A stretch of DNA of 64,000 nt. Origin: Ichthyocystis sparus (GTDB lineage: Bacteria; Pseudomonadota; Gammaproteobacteria; Burkholderiales; 2013Ark19i). Below the pieces are notes generated by a model. It had not been told where the DNA came from. It saw nothing but the letters and a program-made list of their open reading frames with translations, and ran no database searches. The stretch lies in NCBI RefSeq assembly GCF_900078755.1, contig NZ_FKIH01000005.1; one strand, written 5' to 3'. Shown piece after piece: positions 17,309 through 27,186 of this stretch. The number at the start of each line of letters is the position of its first letter. Within the stretch, counting starts at the first letter, position 1. Made by a program: the position numbers and the translations under genes.

Positions 17309-19834
17309 CTATACTTTATTCATAGCTGCCCTAATTCTATCTACAGAAATAATATCCTTAGCAATTACAACACACTCTTTGACTATATGGTTAGAAAGTG
17401 CTGCCAATAATCCTTCAATTAATTCTCCTACTTCTAATATCACTCCATCAGATCCCAAAACCAAAGTAGATCCAGTAACTATTTCTCTGAGTTTGAAATT
17501 CATCCACGGCATAATTATGTCCACCACTTCTTTATCAATACATGAAAGCAAATTTTTACCCCCACCTACAATCCTCTTACTGTGCTCTAATTTATCGCTT
17601 TCTGCGATAATTTTACAAAGGAAATCCAATTTTACAGAATTAATCTTCGACATCTCCACATTTGATACAGAAAAATTGAAGTCACCTAACTTTGTAAAAA
17701 GTGTATTCCTAACATAAAAATCTAAAAATTCCTTTTCCACTGCACAATCTTTTATTTTCTCACAGAAATTATAAACAGACTTTGTAATCACATCAGATAT
17801 AATTTTACGGTCTTCAAATGACGGGCGCTTGTATTTAGACTGACCAGAGGATAATATTCCCCTAGGAATAATACCTTGAAGGGTATAGGACGAAGTCATA
17901 ATTGATTCAATCACATTTCTCTTTATGATTGTAATCAGATTTATATCAAAAATTTTGTTACCTATTTCACATAAATTCATTCCCATATATGGACAAACTT
18001 GTTTAAATGCATTGTCTATTTCGTCTAAAAATACCATACTTGATAGAGCAGAAAAAACTAAGTCAAACATACTAGAACGCAATTTTCCCTCTAACATAAC
18101 ACACGATCTTACACTTATTTTGTTTCCAGAATAACTAAACAACATTGTCCTTATATCACATGCTATAGAAATACAGATAGGAGAAAATATTTTCATAAGA
18201 TAGTATCTGAATCCATTTCCAATATAATTGGATCCGTTATTAACTATAGAATTAAGTTCCTTGTAAAACATATTGCTACAAATATTCGATCCCAAATTAC
18301 TTGAAAAAGTATCCAGTTTAAATCTTCTTTTAAAAACTTTCTTTTTGGCACATACTCTATGGCATATATCTTCACGTAAAGAAGATAATATATTCATTAT
18401 TAATTGAGGTATAATAGAATTATCCACAGAAACTACAACACCATCTGGCCTCAAAGCAATAACATCCTTCTTAAATAGATTAATAAATAACTGCTCTAGA
18501 TTTTTTGCGTGAGCATTCATTAACCCAGAAGAATCTATCTCTGCATTAACAGCAGTAAAATGTTTATGTTTCAGTCTTGCACCCATAATAATACTAATTA
18601 AATATCTATTTTCTAAAAAACCCACCTCGCAAAAAAGTTTCCTATTTAAGTCAATTATATTTTGTGGCACTGAAAAAAAAATTTCAATGTCAAACCAAGA
18701 AACTTTTTTGAAAAATAATTTCTTTAAAAAGTCAGAAGAGATAATTAATTTTAAAAATATAGATGTACATTTATCAAAAATTTCTTTAGCTAAGCAGGAA
18801 ATAAAATTTCTTAATTTTTTAAAAACTGAAGGGCCAAATTTAAAAGTTTTTAAAGATTCTTCTACGATATCCTTACTATAGCTATTGGGCACACTTTCAA
18901 GTTCTTCTTTAAGTAGATTATAATTACTTTCAAGTAAAAATTTATCTGTTACCAAATTAAAATCAGTCTCTGGTGCAATGTAAAAATGTTTTATAAATTC
19001 ATCAATTGCTTTCATAGAAGTCATATTATCAATGCAAATATTCAAAATATTATTAATGGCCATACTAATAGAAGTAACGTTAGATAATATATACGTTCGC
19101 ATCTGGCATTCTTCGTTTTCAAAAATCAGATTAAACACCTCATATTGATATGACCTGAATAACCTACGGAACAGTAACTCCAAACTAAAAAAATTATTGA
19201 CTATTTCTTCAGGTAATAAATCTATATCTACTTTAGATAAATATCTATTGTAAGACAAAGCAAACAAATTAGAAAAATCTTCTGAAGATATTAGTGTATC
19301 TTTTTTATGTAAACTTGGACTAACACCACCCTGATAACTTGGACCAGCAACCTCCTGATAACTTGGACCAGCAACCTCCTGATAACTTGGACCAGCAACC
19401 TCCTGATAACTTGGACCAGCAATCTCCTGGCAACTTGGACCAGCAATCTCCTGGCAACTTGGATCAGCAACCTCCTGGTAACTTGGACCAGCAACCTCCT
19501 GGTAACTTGGATCAGCAACCTCCTGGTAACTTGGACCAGCAACCTCCTGATAACTTGAACCAACAACCTCCTGATAACTTGAACCAACAACCTCCTGGTA
19601 ACTTGAACTATCAATTCTTTGTGAAATATAGCTTCGTTTATAAGATGACGACAGTAAAATAAGTGCTTGTGCGGCTAATTCTATTTCATTTTCTTCTACT
19701 GATCTTATGTCATGTTCCTCTACGTCACCCATATCTACTGTCGCATGGCAACCCGGATCACTAATTTCAGTTTCACAACAGTTGCAATTGTAACAATCAT
19801 GTATGGCACATGCTAAAGTAGCTGATGGGGTCAT
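17309..19834 (-). CDS. Subfamily B tandem-array protein with octapeptide repeats (copy 7, 841 aa)
   Basis: Starts MTPSATLACAIHDCYNCNCC, followed by LAAQALILLSSSYK (about residues 53-66) and then twelve eight-residue repeats of the SYQEVAGP type (residues 78-173). The conserved core follows: KVSWFDIEIFFSVPQ, FLENRYLIS, NYIGNGFRYYLMKIFSP, GMNLCEIGNKIF and TLVLGSDGVILEVGE, plus the basic cluster KKKVFKRRFK. The repeat region occupies the place of the hexapeptide repeats in subfamily A, but the unit is unrelated, so this slot tolerates different repeat types. Function unknown. Confidence 0.83.
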   Translation of the reverse strand: MTPSATLACAIHDCYNCNCCETEISDPGCHATVDMGDVEEHDIRSVEENEIELAAQALILLSSSYKRSYISQRIDSSSYQEVVGSSYQEVVGSSYQEVAGPSYQEVADPSYQEVAGPSYQEVADPSCQEIAGPSCQEIAGPSYQEVAGPSYQEVAGPSYQEVAGPSYQGGVSPSLHKKDTLISSEDFSNLFALSYNRYLSKVDIDLLPEEIVNNFFSLELLFRRLFRSYQYEVFNLIFENEECQMRTYILSNVTSISMAINNILNICIDNMTSMKAIDEFIKHFYIAPETDFNLVTDKFLLESNYNLLKEELESVPNSYSKDIVEESLKTFKFGPSVFKKLRNFISCLAKEIFDKCTSIFLKLIISSDFLKKLFFKKVSWFDIEIFFSVPQNIIDLNRKLFCEVGFLENRYLISIIMGARLKHKHFTAVNAEIDSSGLMNAHAKNLEQLFINLFKKDVIALRPDGVVVSVDNSIIPQLIMNILSSLREDICHRVCAKKKVFKRRFKLDTFSSNLGSNICSNMFYKELNSIVNNGSNYIGNGFRYYLMKIFSPICISIACDIRTMLFSYSGNKISVRSCVMLEGKLRSSMFDLVFSALSSMVFLDEIDNAFKQVCPYMGMNLCEIGNKIFDINLITIIKRNVIESIMTSSYTLQGIIPRGILSSGQSKYKRPSFEDRKIISDVITKSVYNFCEKIKDCAVEKEFLDFYVRNTLFTKLGDFNFSVSNVEMSKINSVKLDFLCKIIAESDKLEHSKRIVGGGKNLLSCIDKEVVDIIMPWMNFKLREIVTGSTLVLGSDGVILEVGELIEGLLAALSNHIVKECVVIAKDIISVDRIRAAMNKV
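19316..19603 (-). repeat. Twelve 24-bp direct repeats coding SYQEVAGP variants
   Basis: Twelve head-to-tail units of 24 bp with few substitutions (YQEVVGS, YQEVAGP, YQEVADP, CQEIAGP). Neighbouring units share the same substitutions (two CQEIAGP in a row, three identical SYQEVAGP in a row), as expected from recent slippage or unequal exchange. There are no spacers, so this is not a CRISPR array. Confidence 0.9.
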
Positions 19835-20284
19835 AATATAGTTCCAATATTAACCTATTTATCCAAAATTCATAATACTAAGATTAAGTAAATTTAATGA
19901 ACATAAATTACACAGTTACTACTTGCAGGTAATACTTTATACAAAGTTATATATTATAGATATGACATAAATTGCTTTATAAAAATTAATGACTATAATA
20001 TAATATTTTTTATTATAATTAATTAGCAAATTTATACATATAATTGATATACATATGTACATGATTGCCGATAATTGTCTTACAATTAGTTTAATTAAGT
20101 TAACTCCCACACACAACATATATGCACGATAACTAGCAAAAGAAAGACGAACAAAAAAGTTTTGGGCATCAATTATCGTAAATACATATCACTCATACAC
20201 ATAACAATAATCACAAAGCATCAACAATATAATTTTTTAAAATCACATGTTATAACTATATACAGACATCCAATCAAGACAAAC
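19835..20284. other. Spacer between copy 7 and the pseudogene
   Basis: AT-rich; the first 90 bases contain the subfamily B upstream words (CTAAGATTAAGTAAATTT and TTACACAGTTACTA). No gene seen. Confidence 0.5.
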
Positions 20285-22318
20285 GCTTGTTTTTTATTAG
20301 TCTTAATTGATTTTTTATTTCGATTATACCTCTAGCACTTCTATCAACAACAATATCTTTCGCAGTTCCAGCACATTATCTCATTACATAATTAGAAAGC
20401 GCTGTCAATATCTCCTCCATTAAATCTACCACCTCCAATACTATCCCTTCGGATCTCATAATCAAAGCAGGTTAGGTAATTACCTATCCAAGTTCAGAAT
20501 GTAGTAACGGCATAAATTTAGCTATTAACTATTTATCAACAAAAAATGCCAAATCTAAGCTTTCAGATAAAATCCTCTTCTCGTGTCTTAATTATTCACT
20601 TTTATCTACAATTTTATAAATAAAATCTAATTTTGCAGAATTTCGACATCCATAAATTTGATATGTAAAAATCAAATCCATCCTCTTTTATAAAAAGAGT
20701 ATTTTTAATATAAAAGTCTAAAAACCATTCATGTACCGTATAACTTCTTATTATTTTTAATAAAACTTAAAACATAACTCTCCACTGCATTTAGTATAAT
20801 TGCACTATCAATAAAACAGTGCCTTTTAATTGAGTGTCTAGCAAGAATAATTATGCTTTGGGGAAACATATCTTTAAAACATTCTCTGGCTCACTAATGC
20901 CTTGTTTTACAGCTTGTACAAGAGTTTACCAAATACTTATGCACTTACTTTTTTATATTCATCCCTTCACAAAGAGACATTTCTTTAATTAAACTGTTTA
21001 TTGTAACTAAAAAATATACAAAATAGCACAGAAAAAATTAAATTAAACATATTAGATCTGATTTTACTTCCTAACATAGGATCTTAAAATAATTACATTT
21101 ACATAATTAATACTCATCAGAGAATCAACATCATATGCTAATGAGATAGACATAGGAGCGAGTACCATCATAAAAATACGTACTACTACAAGTACTTACT
21201 TCTGAAACATCCTATAAAAAAACTTGTCTGATCTAAATTTTCTTTCAAACACCACCTTTACAAGACATATTATATGCCATATATACTCATGTAAGAAAGA
21301 TGACATTTACTCATTAATTTAGGTACAACAAAATCATATAACATAACTACATATCCATCCGATTTCAAAGCAATAACTTCTTTACAAAACGCACCACTAA
21401 TCAAACATTTTATATTTTTTATATATAAATTTAATAAGTTAAAAGTTTTTGTGATTTATGTTAGCTCCAATGATCATACTAACCAAACATTTTTTTCTAA
21501 AAACCTACCTCGCAAATAACCCCCCATATGAGCTCTATGAAATAGAAAAGGAAATTTCCACACTAAACCAAGAAATTTTTCTGAAAAATATTTTTTCAAG
21601 AAAAGAAAATAACTATAAGAAACTTATTACTTTAATAAAGCCATATATTTGATTAAGTAAATCTGAAATTAAAGATAAGGATATTTCATTAAAATAAGCT
21701 TCACATAAATCACCATCGCTAAAAATTTTTAATATTTTCTTTGATTATTTCTCCAACTGCTTCAATATAAAAAATGAAATAATTCCTTCTTTGAGTAGTT
21801 TAATACTACTTATAGATAAAAATTTATCTTCTATATAAATTCATTACTTAAATAATATTAAAATATTTTAAAATATTATCAACACCACTCATGGAAAAAA
21901 ATATTTCCAATGTAAGTACCTAAAATACTATCAATAGTTCTATTATTAATTTTAATTTAAAACATCTAATATTAAAACTTTGTTCTCTTATTTCCTCCAA
22001 ATCATCTGCGGCTAATTGTCTATTATGAATTTTAACTAATCTACAAAAAATAATTTTAATCTAAAAATCTCTTCAGGTGATAAATCTATACTAGCTTTAA
22101 GCGCAGTGTTATCACAAGATGGCATGAATAAATTTGATGCTAAATGAAAAAGTGCCTGTAAAGCAGATTCTATTTAGCTCCCCTCTTATGAAGAAGCATC
22201 ACATTCTACTTCACCCATATCTCTAACATGCATGAGCATCACTATTAACTTCATTTTCAAAATAACTGCAATTGCACAAATCATGAATTAAACAAGGCAA
22301 AGTATATAATGTACTCAT
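20285..22318 (-). pseudogene. Full-length decayed subfamily B gene (copy 8)
   Basis: Starts at an ATG at 22318 coding MSTLYTLPCLIHDLCNCSYF, a recognisable version of the B-type start. An in-frame TAG and TGA follow within 40 codons and further stops and frameshifts run throughout. The order of recognisable segments matches copies 5-7 to the end, including a version of ECVVIAKDIISVDR near 20350. Unlike the two relics it has no large deletion; decay is by point changes and small indels. Confidence 0.8.
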
Positions 22319-22638
22319 GATACAGTTCAGACATTAATTTATTTATCCAAAATTAATGATACCGACACTGAGTAAATTTGGCTGATGTAAATTACACAGT
22401 TACTACCGACTAATAGTGCATATAATTTGTTGTTATTACAAATCAAGTAATGTATTTCTTAAAATTGCAATACACTATTAACTGCTAATATTTAATCAAA
22501 TAGAGGGGTTATATTATATTCATAGCAAGCTTACTAGATACTTAATTGACGTTTATAAAAACAAATCATCTTTAATGATCAACTTGTGTATAAACAGCAT
22601 GGTATACCCCCCAAAAAAAATAAACATATACTGGGTGC
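22319..22638. other. Spacer between pseudogene and secreted-protein genes
   Basis: Contains the subfamily B upstream words near 22350-22400. The remainder is AT-rich with no gene seen. Confidence 0.5.
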
Positions 22639-22672
22639 AAAAAAATGCCCGACAAATATTAATCATCGGGCA
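22639..22672 (-). terminator. Rho-independent terminator
   Basis: On the minus strand TGCCCGA and TCGGGCA form a 7-bp stem, followed at once by seven T. It lies 24 bases past the stop of the DUF1561-like gene. Confidence 0.85.
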
Positions 22673-22696
22673 GTTGAAAACAAAATACCTAAATTA

Positions 22697-24727
22697 CTAG
22701 TAATACCAGCAACGAGAAGGAACTAAACCACCATTATATTCGTTAGTTGCACACTGGTAAACACTATCCAAGGAAAATCCTTTATTAGTTTCAAGGGCTT
22801 GATAATACGAGAAGTCTAATCCATATTCTCCATGCTCTTCATGTTCTGCATGTTCTTTATCGCAATCCCTAAAAGAGTAGAAGAAACTACCTTCATCACC
22901 AACCCTATCTGCAACAGAAAATGCATAAACATTATCCACATTCAGATGTTCACTGGCAAAGAATCCCCCCAAATCGTACCCACCGAAAAATGCGTCAGTA
23001 AAATTATGAACACTCACTTCATCATTAGGTATATTTGTATCCAAGATTCGTACCCCTTGGAATTTTAATGAAGATTCAGAAATAACTAACAAAATACGCT
23101 TCTTCTCTGGATGAACTCTATCCTCAGCTAATACAAGCAATATCCCTTCAGGATGAGAATACACATACCCCATCAGAGTAATGATAGACATGGGGACATC
23201 TTTAGTTAAGGAGCTAACCCTGCCAGGTAGTATCTTATCTAGAATCGTATTAAGAAGAATAATCCTCTCCTTATCAGTAACAGGAACCCGACTTATATCT
23301 TCCCATAGCGAATGACGAGAAGCCGCTAGAAATTCCGAGACGGTACCATTGTACTGAGAAGGATATAAGGATTCACTTCCAACCGGATGAGTGACAACAT
23401 ACAAAGCGTTAATACCCTGTATAAGGCAAAGTAGGCTATCACTAACACCAACCTCTCTACAGCTAGAAAGACCATCGTTGCGAAGAGCGTAATCCCTTAA
23501 AATATCATAGTACTTACCGAAGGTTTTGGGACGCTTTTTAGCATTATCAACAGCCACATCACTGCCAGAACAATACCTACCACTATCACCAAAAATTCCC
23601 ATAAAAGCTTGAGACTCAAAACTAAGCCAGTCACGACCAACACCAGAAGAAACATTAAACACCGATGGAGTCATCCAAGAATCTTCATAATCAACGCTTT
23701 TAGAATTTATTACATAAAGACTGCCGAAATTGTACCCGTATGGGGCAACCGACAAGTAATTACCTTGCGAATCGCGCCAGTAAACATCACCATCCACACT
23801 GTACTCAGAAAAGAACCCCGTACCACCAACCCTAATAGGAATCCATCTCTGTTTTGGATCTACATCATCGACAGATCGAATAGTATCATCACAATTCTCC
23901 CAAAAAGCCCATGCCCAATTATGATTGCTAACAGATTCATCAATATGGGAGGACAGACACACTTTCTGTGGTATATGATAAATAGCACCGTGAACATGCC
24001 CTACACGATACGACTGACTCGTTAATCTTCGTGTCACTGGATCATAATTAATCGACAAGCCTTTTTTAACATTGCTGGAACTCAATCCTTTCGCACCAAC
24101 ATAATACACAAGACCGTTAGTGTACTTCCAGACTAACTTCATTGGAATATCGAGATTAGCTGGATAAGAGTAGTGGCTATCGAAGACATCAGGATGGGTC
24201 ATGTAAGTGTCATAGCATTCTGATGAACGGTAACATATAGCACCATAAAGAGAAGTATTAATAGATGAACGGCGACTCTGTACTCTAAAACTTGTACCAT
24301 GTAAAAGAAGCTGGTTACCCTGAACATCCCACTGCTGGTAGCGATTACCAACTTCACATCTATCGAACGACAACCAGCCCCAATCGTTATTCAGTTCCAC
24401 TGTATCTTCAGGAGCTGTCAGACAGTAATTTGAATTTTCGTATTCGACAGACAAGCGTCCATAAATATCGTACCTAACATTAGGAGCATTGTCACATGAA
24501 TCAAGATACAGGTATAACTCATTACTAAAGACAGTAAAAATATTTCCTAAACCTGCAGAATAACAATACTCAACTCCGTTATTGTCAGTAACTTCTAATT
24601 TATCAGAGAAATCATCTGCCTTGCCACCATGGTAATAAATAGCCATAGCTGGAAAACTCGTCATAACCAAAACTAGATAACACAAAACCATCCTAAGTAA
24701 AGGCAACATATACTTTATCTTTCGCAT
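22697..24727 (-). CDS. Secreted DUF1561 / virulence-modifying-like protein with beta-trefoil lectin repeats
   Basis: Signal peptide (hydrophobic 8-28, cleavage likely after SFPAMA). Residues 46-135 show the opening I associate with DUF1561 proteins of Bartonella and Leptospira: VTDNNGVEYCYSAG, YLDSCDNAPNVRYDIYGRLS, YCLTAP and a QQW lectin motif. A second trefoil-like unit ends in W-W-C and KQRW near 295. The C-terminal third (about 370-676) corresponds to the effector half of the family. There the positions where I recall conserved Cys and His in Bartonella relatives read GVSDSLLC and KKRILLV, so any thiol-protease-like activity may be lost. Family assignment is from memory of sequence patterns, not a search. 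Transcribed alone or after the neighbour at 24910, with its own terminator. Confidence 0.65.
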   Translation of the reverse strand: MRKIKYMLPLLRMVLCYLVLVMTSFPAMAIYYHGGKADDFSDKLEVTDNNGVEYCYSAGLGNIFTVFSNELYLYLDSCDNAPNVRYDIYGRLSVEYENSNYCLTAPEDTVELNNDWGWLSFDRCEVGNRYQQWDVQGNQLLLHGTSFRVQSRRSSINTSLYGAICYRSSECYDTYMTHPDVFDSHYSYPANLDIPMKLVWKYTNGLVYYVGAKGLSSSNVKKGLSINYDPVTRRLTSQSYRVGHVHGAIYHIPQKVCLSSHIDESVSNHNWAWAFWENCDDTIRSVDDVDPKQRWIPIRVGGTGFFSEYSVDGDVYWRDSQGNYLSVAPYGYNFGSLYVINSKSVDYEDSWMTPSVFNVSSGVGRDWLSFESQAFMGIFGDSGRYCSGSDVAVDNAKKRPKTFGKYYDILRDYALRNDGLSSCREVGVSDSLLCLIQGINALYVVTHPVGSESLYPSQYNGTVSEFLAASRHSLWEDISRVPVTDKERIILLNTILDKILPGRVSSLTKDVPMSIITLMGYVYSHPEGILLVLAEDRVHPEKKRILLVISESSLKFQGVRILDTNIPNDEVSVHNFTDAFFGGYDLGGFFASEHLNVDNVYAFSVADRVGDEGSFFYSFRDCDKEHAEHEEHGEYGLDFSYYQALETNKGFSLDSVYQCATNEYNGGLVPSRCWYY

Positions 24728-24827
24728 ATAATGTAAATAAATAACTAAACAACGCTACCACAAACCTACATTACTCAAAATCACATATATAAAATCTATA
24801 CTATCAGGAAATTGGACAACAAAAACA

Positions 24828-24867
24828 CCTAAAAGCCAATTATTCCCTCCTTACAACCTTTTTTAGG
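24828..24867 (-). terminator. Weak terminator-like hairpin
   Basis: CCTAAAA and TTTTAGG form an AU-rich 7-bp stem about 45 bases after the stop of the gene at 24910. On the minus strand the sequence after it is TGTTTTTGTTG. Weak. Confidence 0.35.
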
Positions 24868-24909
24868 ATATATCAAAACCTTACTAAACGCACGTACCAA
24901 CAAGTCCAA

Positions 24910-27186
24910 CTAATCTGCTAAAAATGGTACAAGCTTCCAGAACTGACCACTTCTACCATCACAAACATCTATCGTTACAGGATCCATTGCAGTAACACTA
25001 GCACTTAAACAAAAATCGCCAAGACTTATGGTACTATCATAGTTGATTCTAAAATAGTTGTTCGCGTGGGTAAAGTTGCTTAGACTAAGTAAAGATCCAG
25101 CGCTTAAACTATCAGCAGTTATATAGTAATCTGAGTATGCCCCAAAAGTAAATGATCGGGATGATGCATCAAAACCAAGATTTATTGAAAACAATTGCGA
25201 GATATCGGAGGCACACTTTGTAGAAAAAATATGCGCACTGCTATGATAATACGGACTATCAGCCTTAATACATGATTCATTGTAGTTGCTAGCAGTGTTG
25301 ACAATCGAGAACAGAACATTTGCGTCACGATCGTAGTTTTTAATATTGTAATAGTGATAATTATACTTAGTACTACAATCTACCAACGACATGTAGTGGC
25401 CATCGCTATTACCAGGGATAAGACAATTGCCAAATTTAGAATTACGTATCCGTAGACTATTATCTAGGTACCATAATTGTTTGTCATCATTGTATTTACA
25501 GTTATAAAATAAGATTGGGCTCTTTGGACCGGCAGCCGTGGCACAGTACTGAACAAATTTTATATTACCTGACACTTTTCGGGAGTAATAATAAATAATT
25601 TGAAAATACTTAGAAAACAAGTTTGGGCGGTTAATATATGCTACTTTGTTAAATCTATATGAATCTTCTGAACATAAAAACATACTAAGATTAACATAAG
25701 ACAAGTCATAAATATCCTCTGCAGCAATACAGTTTCCCTTTTCAGTTATAGTATGTGGAATTCCTATTGGCTTGCTGGAAAATAAAATAAGCATAGGATC
25801 AGTACCACCTGCGACCGAAGAATGGAGAACCAAACTAAGCTTTCCTCTACGGTCACTTTCGAGACAAAAGTATCTCCCAGATGAATCCTTGGAAGTAGAA
25901 CAAATATTCATGACATAAATATCTGAAGTATGACCAACAATATTATATGACCAAACATCAGTTTTACCGGGAACACAATCCTCTTCAAAAAATTCATTAT
26001 TCTCTCTGGGAACAATGCAGGAATTATGAGAGGTCATGAGGTGAGATACCTGTCTCCCACCTTCTTGCAGCACTGGGAGCACAATCTCAAAATTAGGAAC
26101 ACTATCTATATACCCGGTGGGCAAATAATGCTGATCAGAGAATTCTAATTTAACCCTACGATCCTTATTTTCTGTATAATCTCTAGAAATTACAAGCTTC
26201 TTACCAAAAGGAAAAGAATAAAAATTGCCGGCTGAAATGCTTGGGGAAAACAATTCACCCATGTAGCCAGTACAGTCCTTACCTGTAGTAGCGGATATGA
26301 TTCGCCACTTGGTTGATAATAACTTATCCCAAGCAAGCAAAACTACAAGTCCACTTCCATTTACAGCCATTGCCATATCTCTCATAATAGGAGATGCATA
26401 CATCAAAAACACAGCATCACTATCACTATCCTTCTTAATGTAAAAATTACCAAAACCTGAGTATAAAAATGGACCATGCACAAGAGGAGAGTTACTGCCA
26501 TCAAACTCAGGCATAACAAACTCCCCCCAATCATGCCAAAATTGAATATACGAAGAAGAATCAAATGAAGATCCTACTGGAACGATATGCAACAGATAAT
26601 TATTGGCATAGCGACCATAATCTACACCTAGATATGAATATCCTAAATTGGATAAGACCATGTCATCATTATAAGTATGTAAATAAACATCCCCACATTC
26701 TCCAGTAGACAATTGCTTAATATCTTTTTTATGAAGCAACTTATAGACACTATCAATACAATTAGCAGAAGTAGTATGTTCGCTCAACTGAACACGAAAA
26801 GCAGCACCAGCCCAATAATTAGGAATGTACTGCATAATAGTTAAATAATTATTACCCTTACCAGAAACAATCCAATTACTTTCATTAGAATCAAAAGACA
26901 TACCAAGAGATGTTGGGCTAAGCAAATCAAGCGCCAAATAAGATCCAGTACTTGATCCCGATGGCTCTATCCTAAATACACCAGTTGCATTATCAACAAT
27001 TGAAAAGCTCCATCCACGATCGCGTGCGTTGGATTCTATAACGTTACCGTACTTAATTTTCCACCATTTAGGTGAATGATAAAATTTAATATCAACAACA
27101 TCACATTCACTACTGGAAGAAAAAACATTGGCTGCTTGAAAAAAAACAATAGTAGCTGTTAACCACAAAAAAAACTTATTTAACAT
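24910..27186 (-). CDS. Large secreted protein with ricin-B-like (beta-trefoil) repeats
   Basis: The frame opens at 27207, but the ATG at 27186 has GAGGAAA six bases upstream and begins a standard signal peptide (MLNKFFLWLTATIVFF, cleavage near VFSSS), so 758 residues are preferred. The mature protein is built of repeating blocks with Cys, GN/G-C and W spaced as in R-type lectins. The clearest are KQLWYLDNSLRIRNSKFGNC (around 590) and GQFWKLVPF at the very end. Several internal units have lost the W. No catalytic domain recognised. Probably exported and sugar-binding; the neighbour at 22697 is of the same general kind, but the two do not align closely. Confidence 0.65.
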   Translation of the reverse strand: MLNKFFLWLTATIVFFQAANVFSSSSECDVVDIKFYHSPKWWKIKYGNVIESNARDRGWSFSIVDNATGVFRIEPSGSSTGSYLALDLLSPTSLGMSFDSNESNWIVSGKGNNYLTIMQYIPNYWAGAAFRVQLSEHTTSANCIDSVYKLLHKKDIKQLSTGECGDVYLHTYNDDMVLSNLGYSYLGVDYGRYANNYLLHIVPVGSSFDSSSYIQFWHDWGEFVMPEFDGSNSPLVHGPFLYSGFGNFYIKKDSDSDAVFLMYASPIMRDMAMAVNGSGLVVLLAWDKLLSTKWRIISATTGKDCTGYMGELFSPSISAGNFYSFPFGKKLVISRDYTENKDRRVKLEFSDQHYLPTGYIDSVPNFEIVLPVLQEGGRQVSHLMTSHNSCIVPRENNEFFEEDCVPGKTDVWSYNIVGHTSDIYVMNICSTSKDSSGRYFCLESDRRGKLSLVLHSSVAGGTDPMLILFSSKPIGIPHTITEKGNCIAAEDIYDLSYVNLSMFLCSEDSYRFNKVAYINRPNLFSKYFQIIYYYSRKVSGNIKFVQYCATAAGPKSPILFYNCKYNDDKQLWYLDNSLRIRNSKFGNCLIPGNSDGHYMSLVDCSTKYNYHYYNIKNYDRDANVLFSIVNTASNYNESCIKADSPYYHSSAHIFSTKCASDISQLFSINLGFDASSRSFTFGAYSDYYITADSLSAGSLLSLSNFTHANNYFRINYDSTISLGDFCLSASVTAMDPVTIDVCDGRSGQFWKLVPFLAD

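Noticed and set aside
19316..19662. Regular 24-bp repeats as a possible CRISPR array
   Set aside because: Units are head to tail without spacers, in frame within a gene, and code an octapeptide repeat. No cas genes in the window.
1..22318. Insertion sequences as the cause of the duplications
   Set aside because: No transposase and no terminal inverted repeats around the units; the boundaries fit unequal exchange between long direct repeats.
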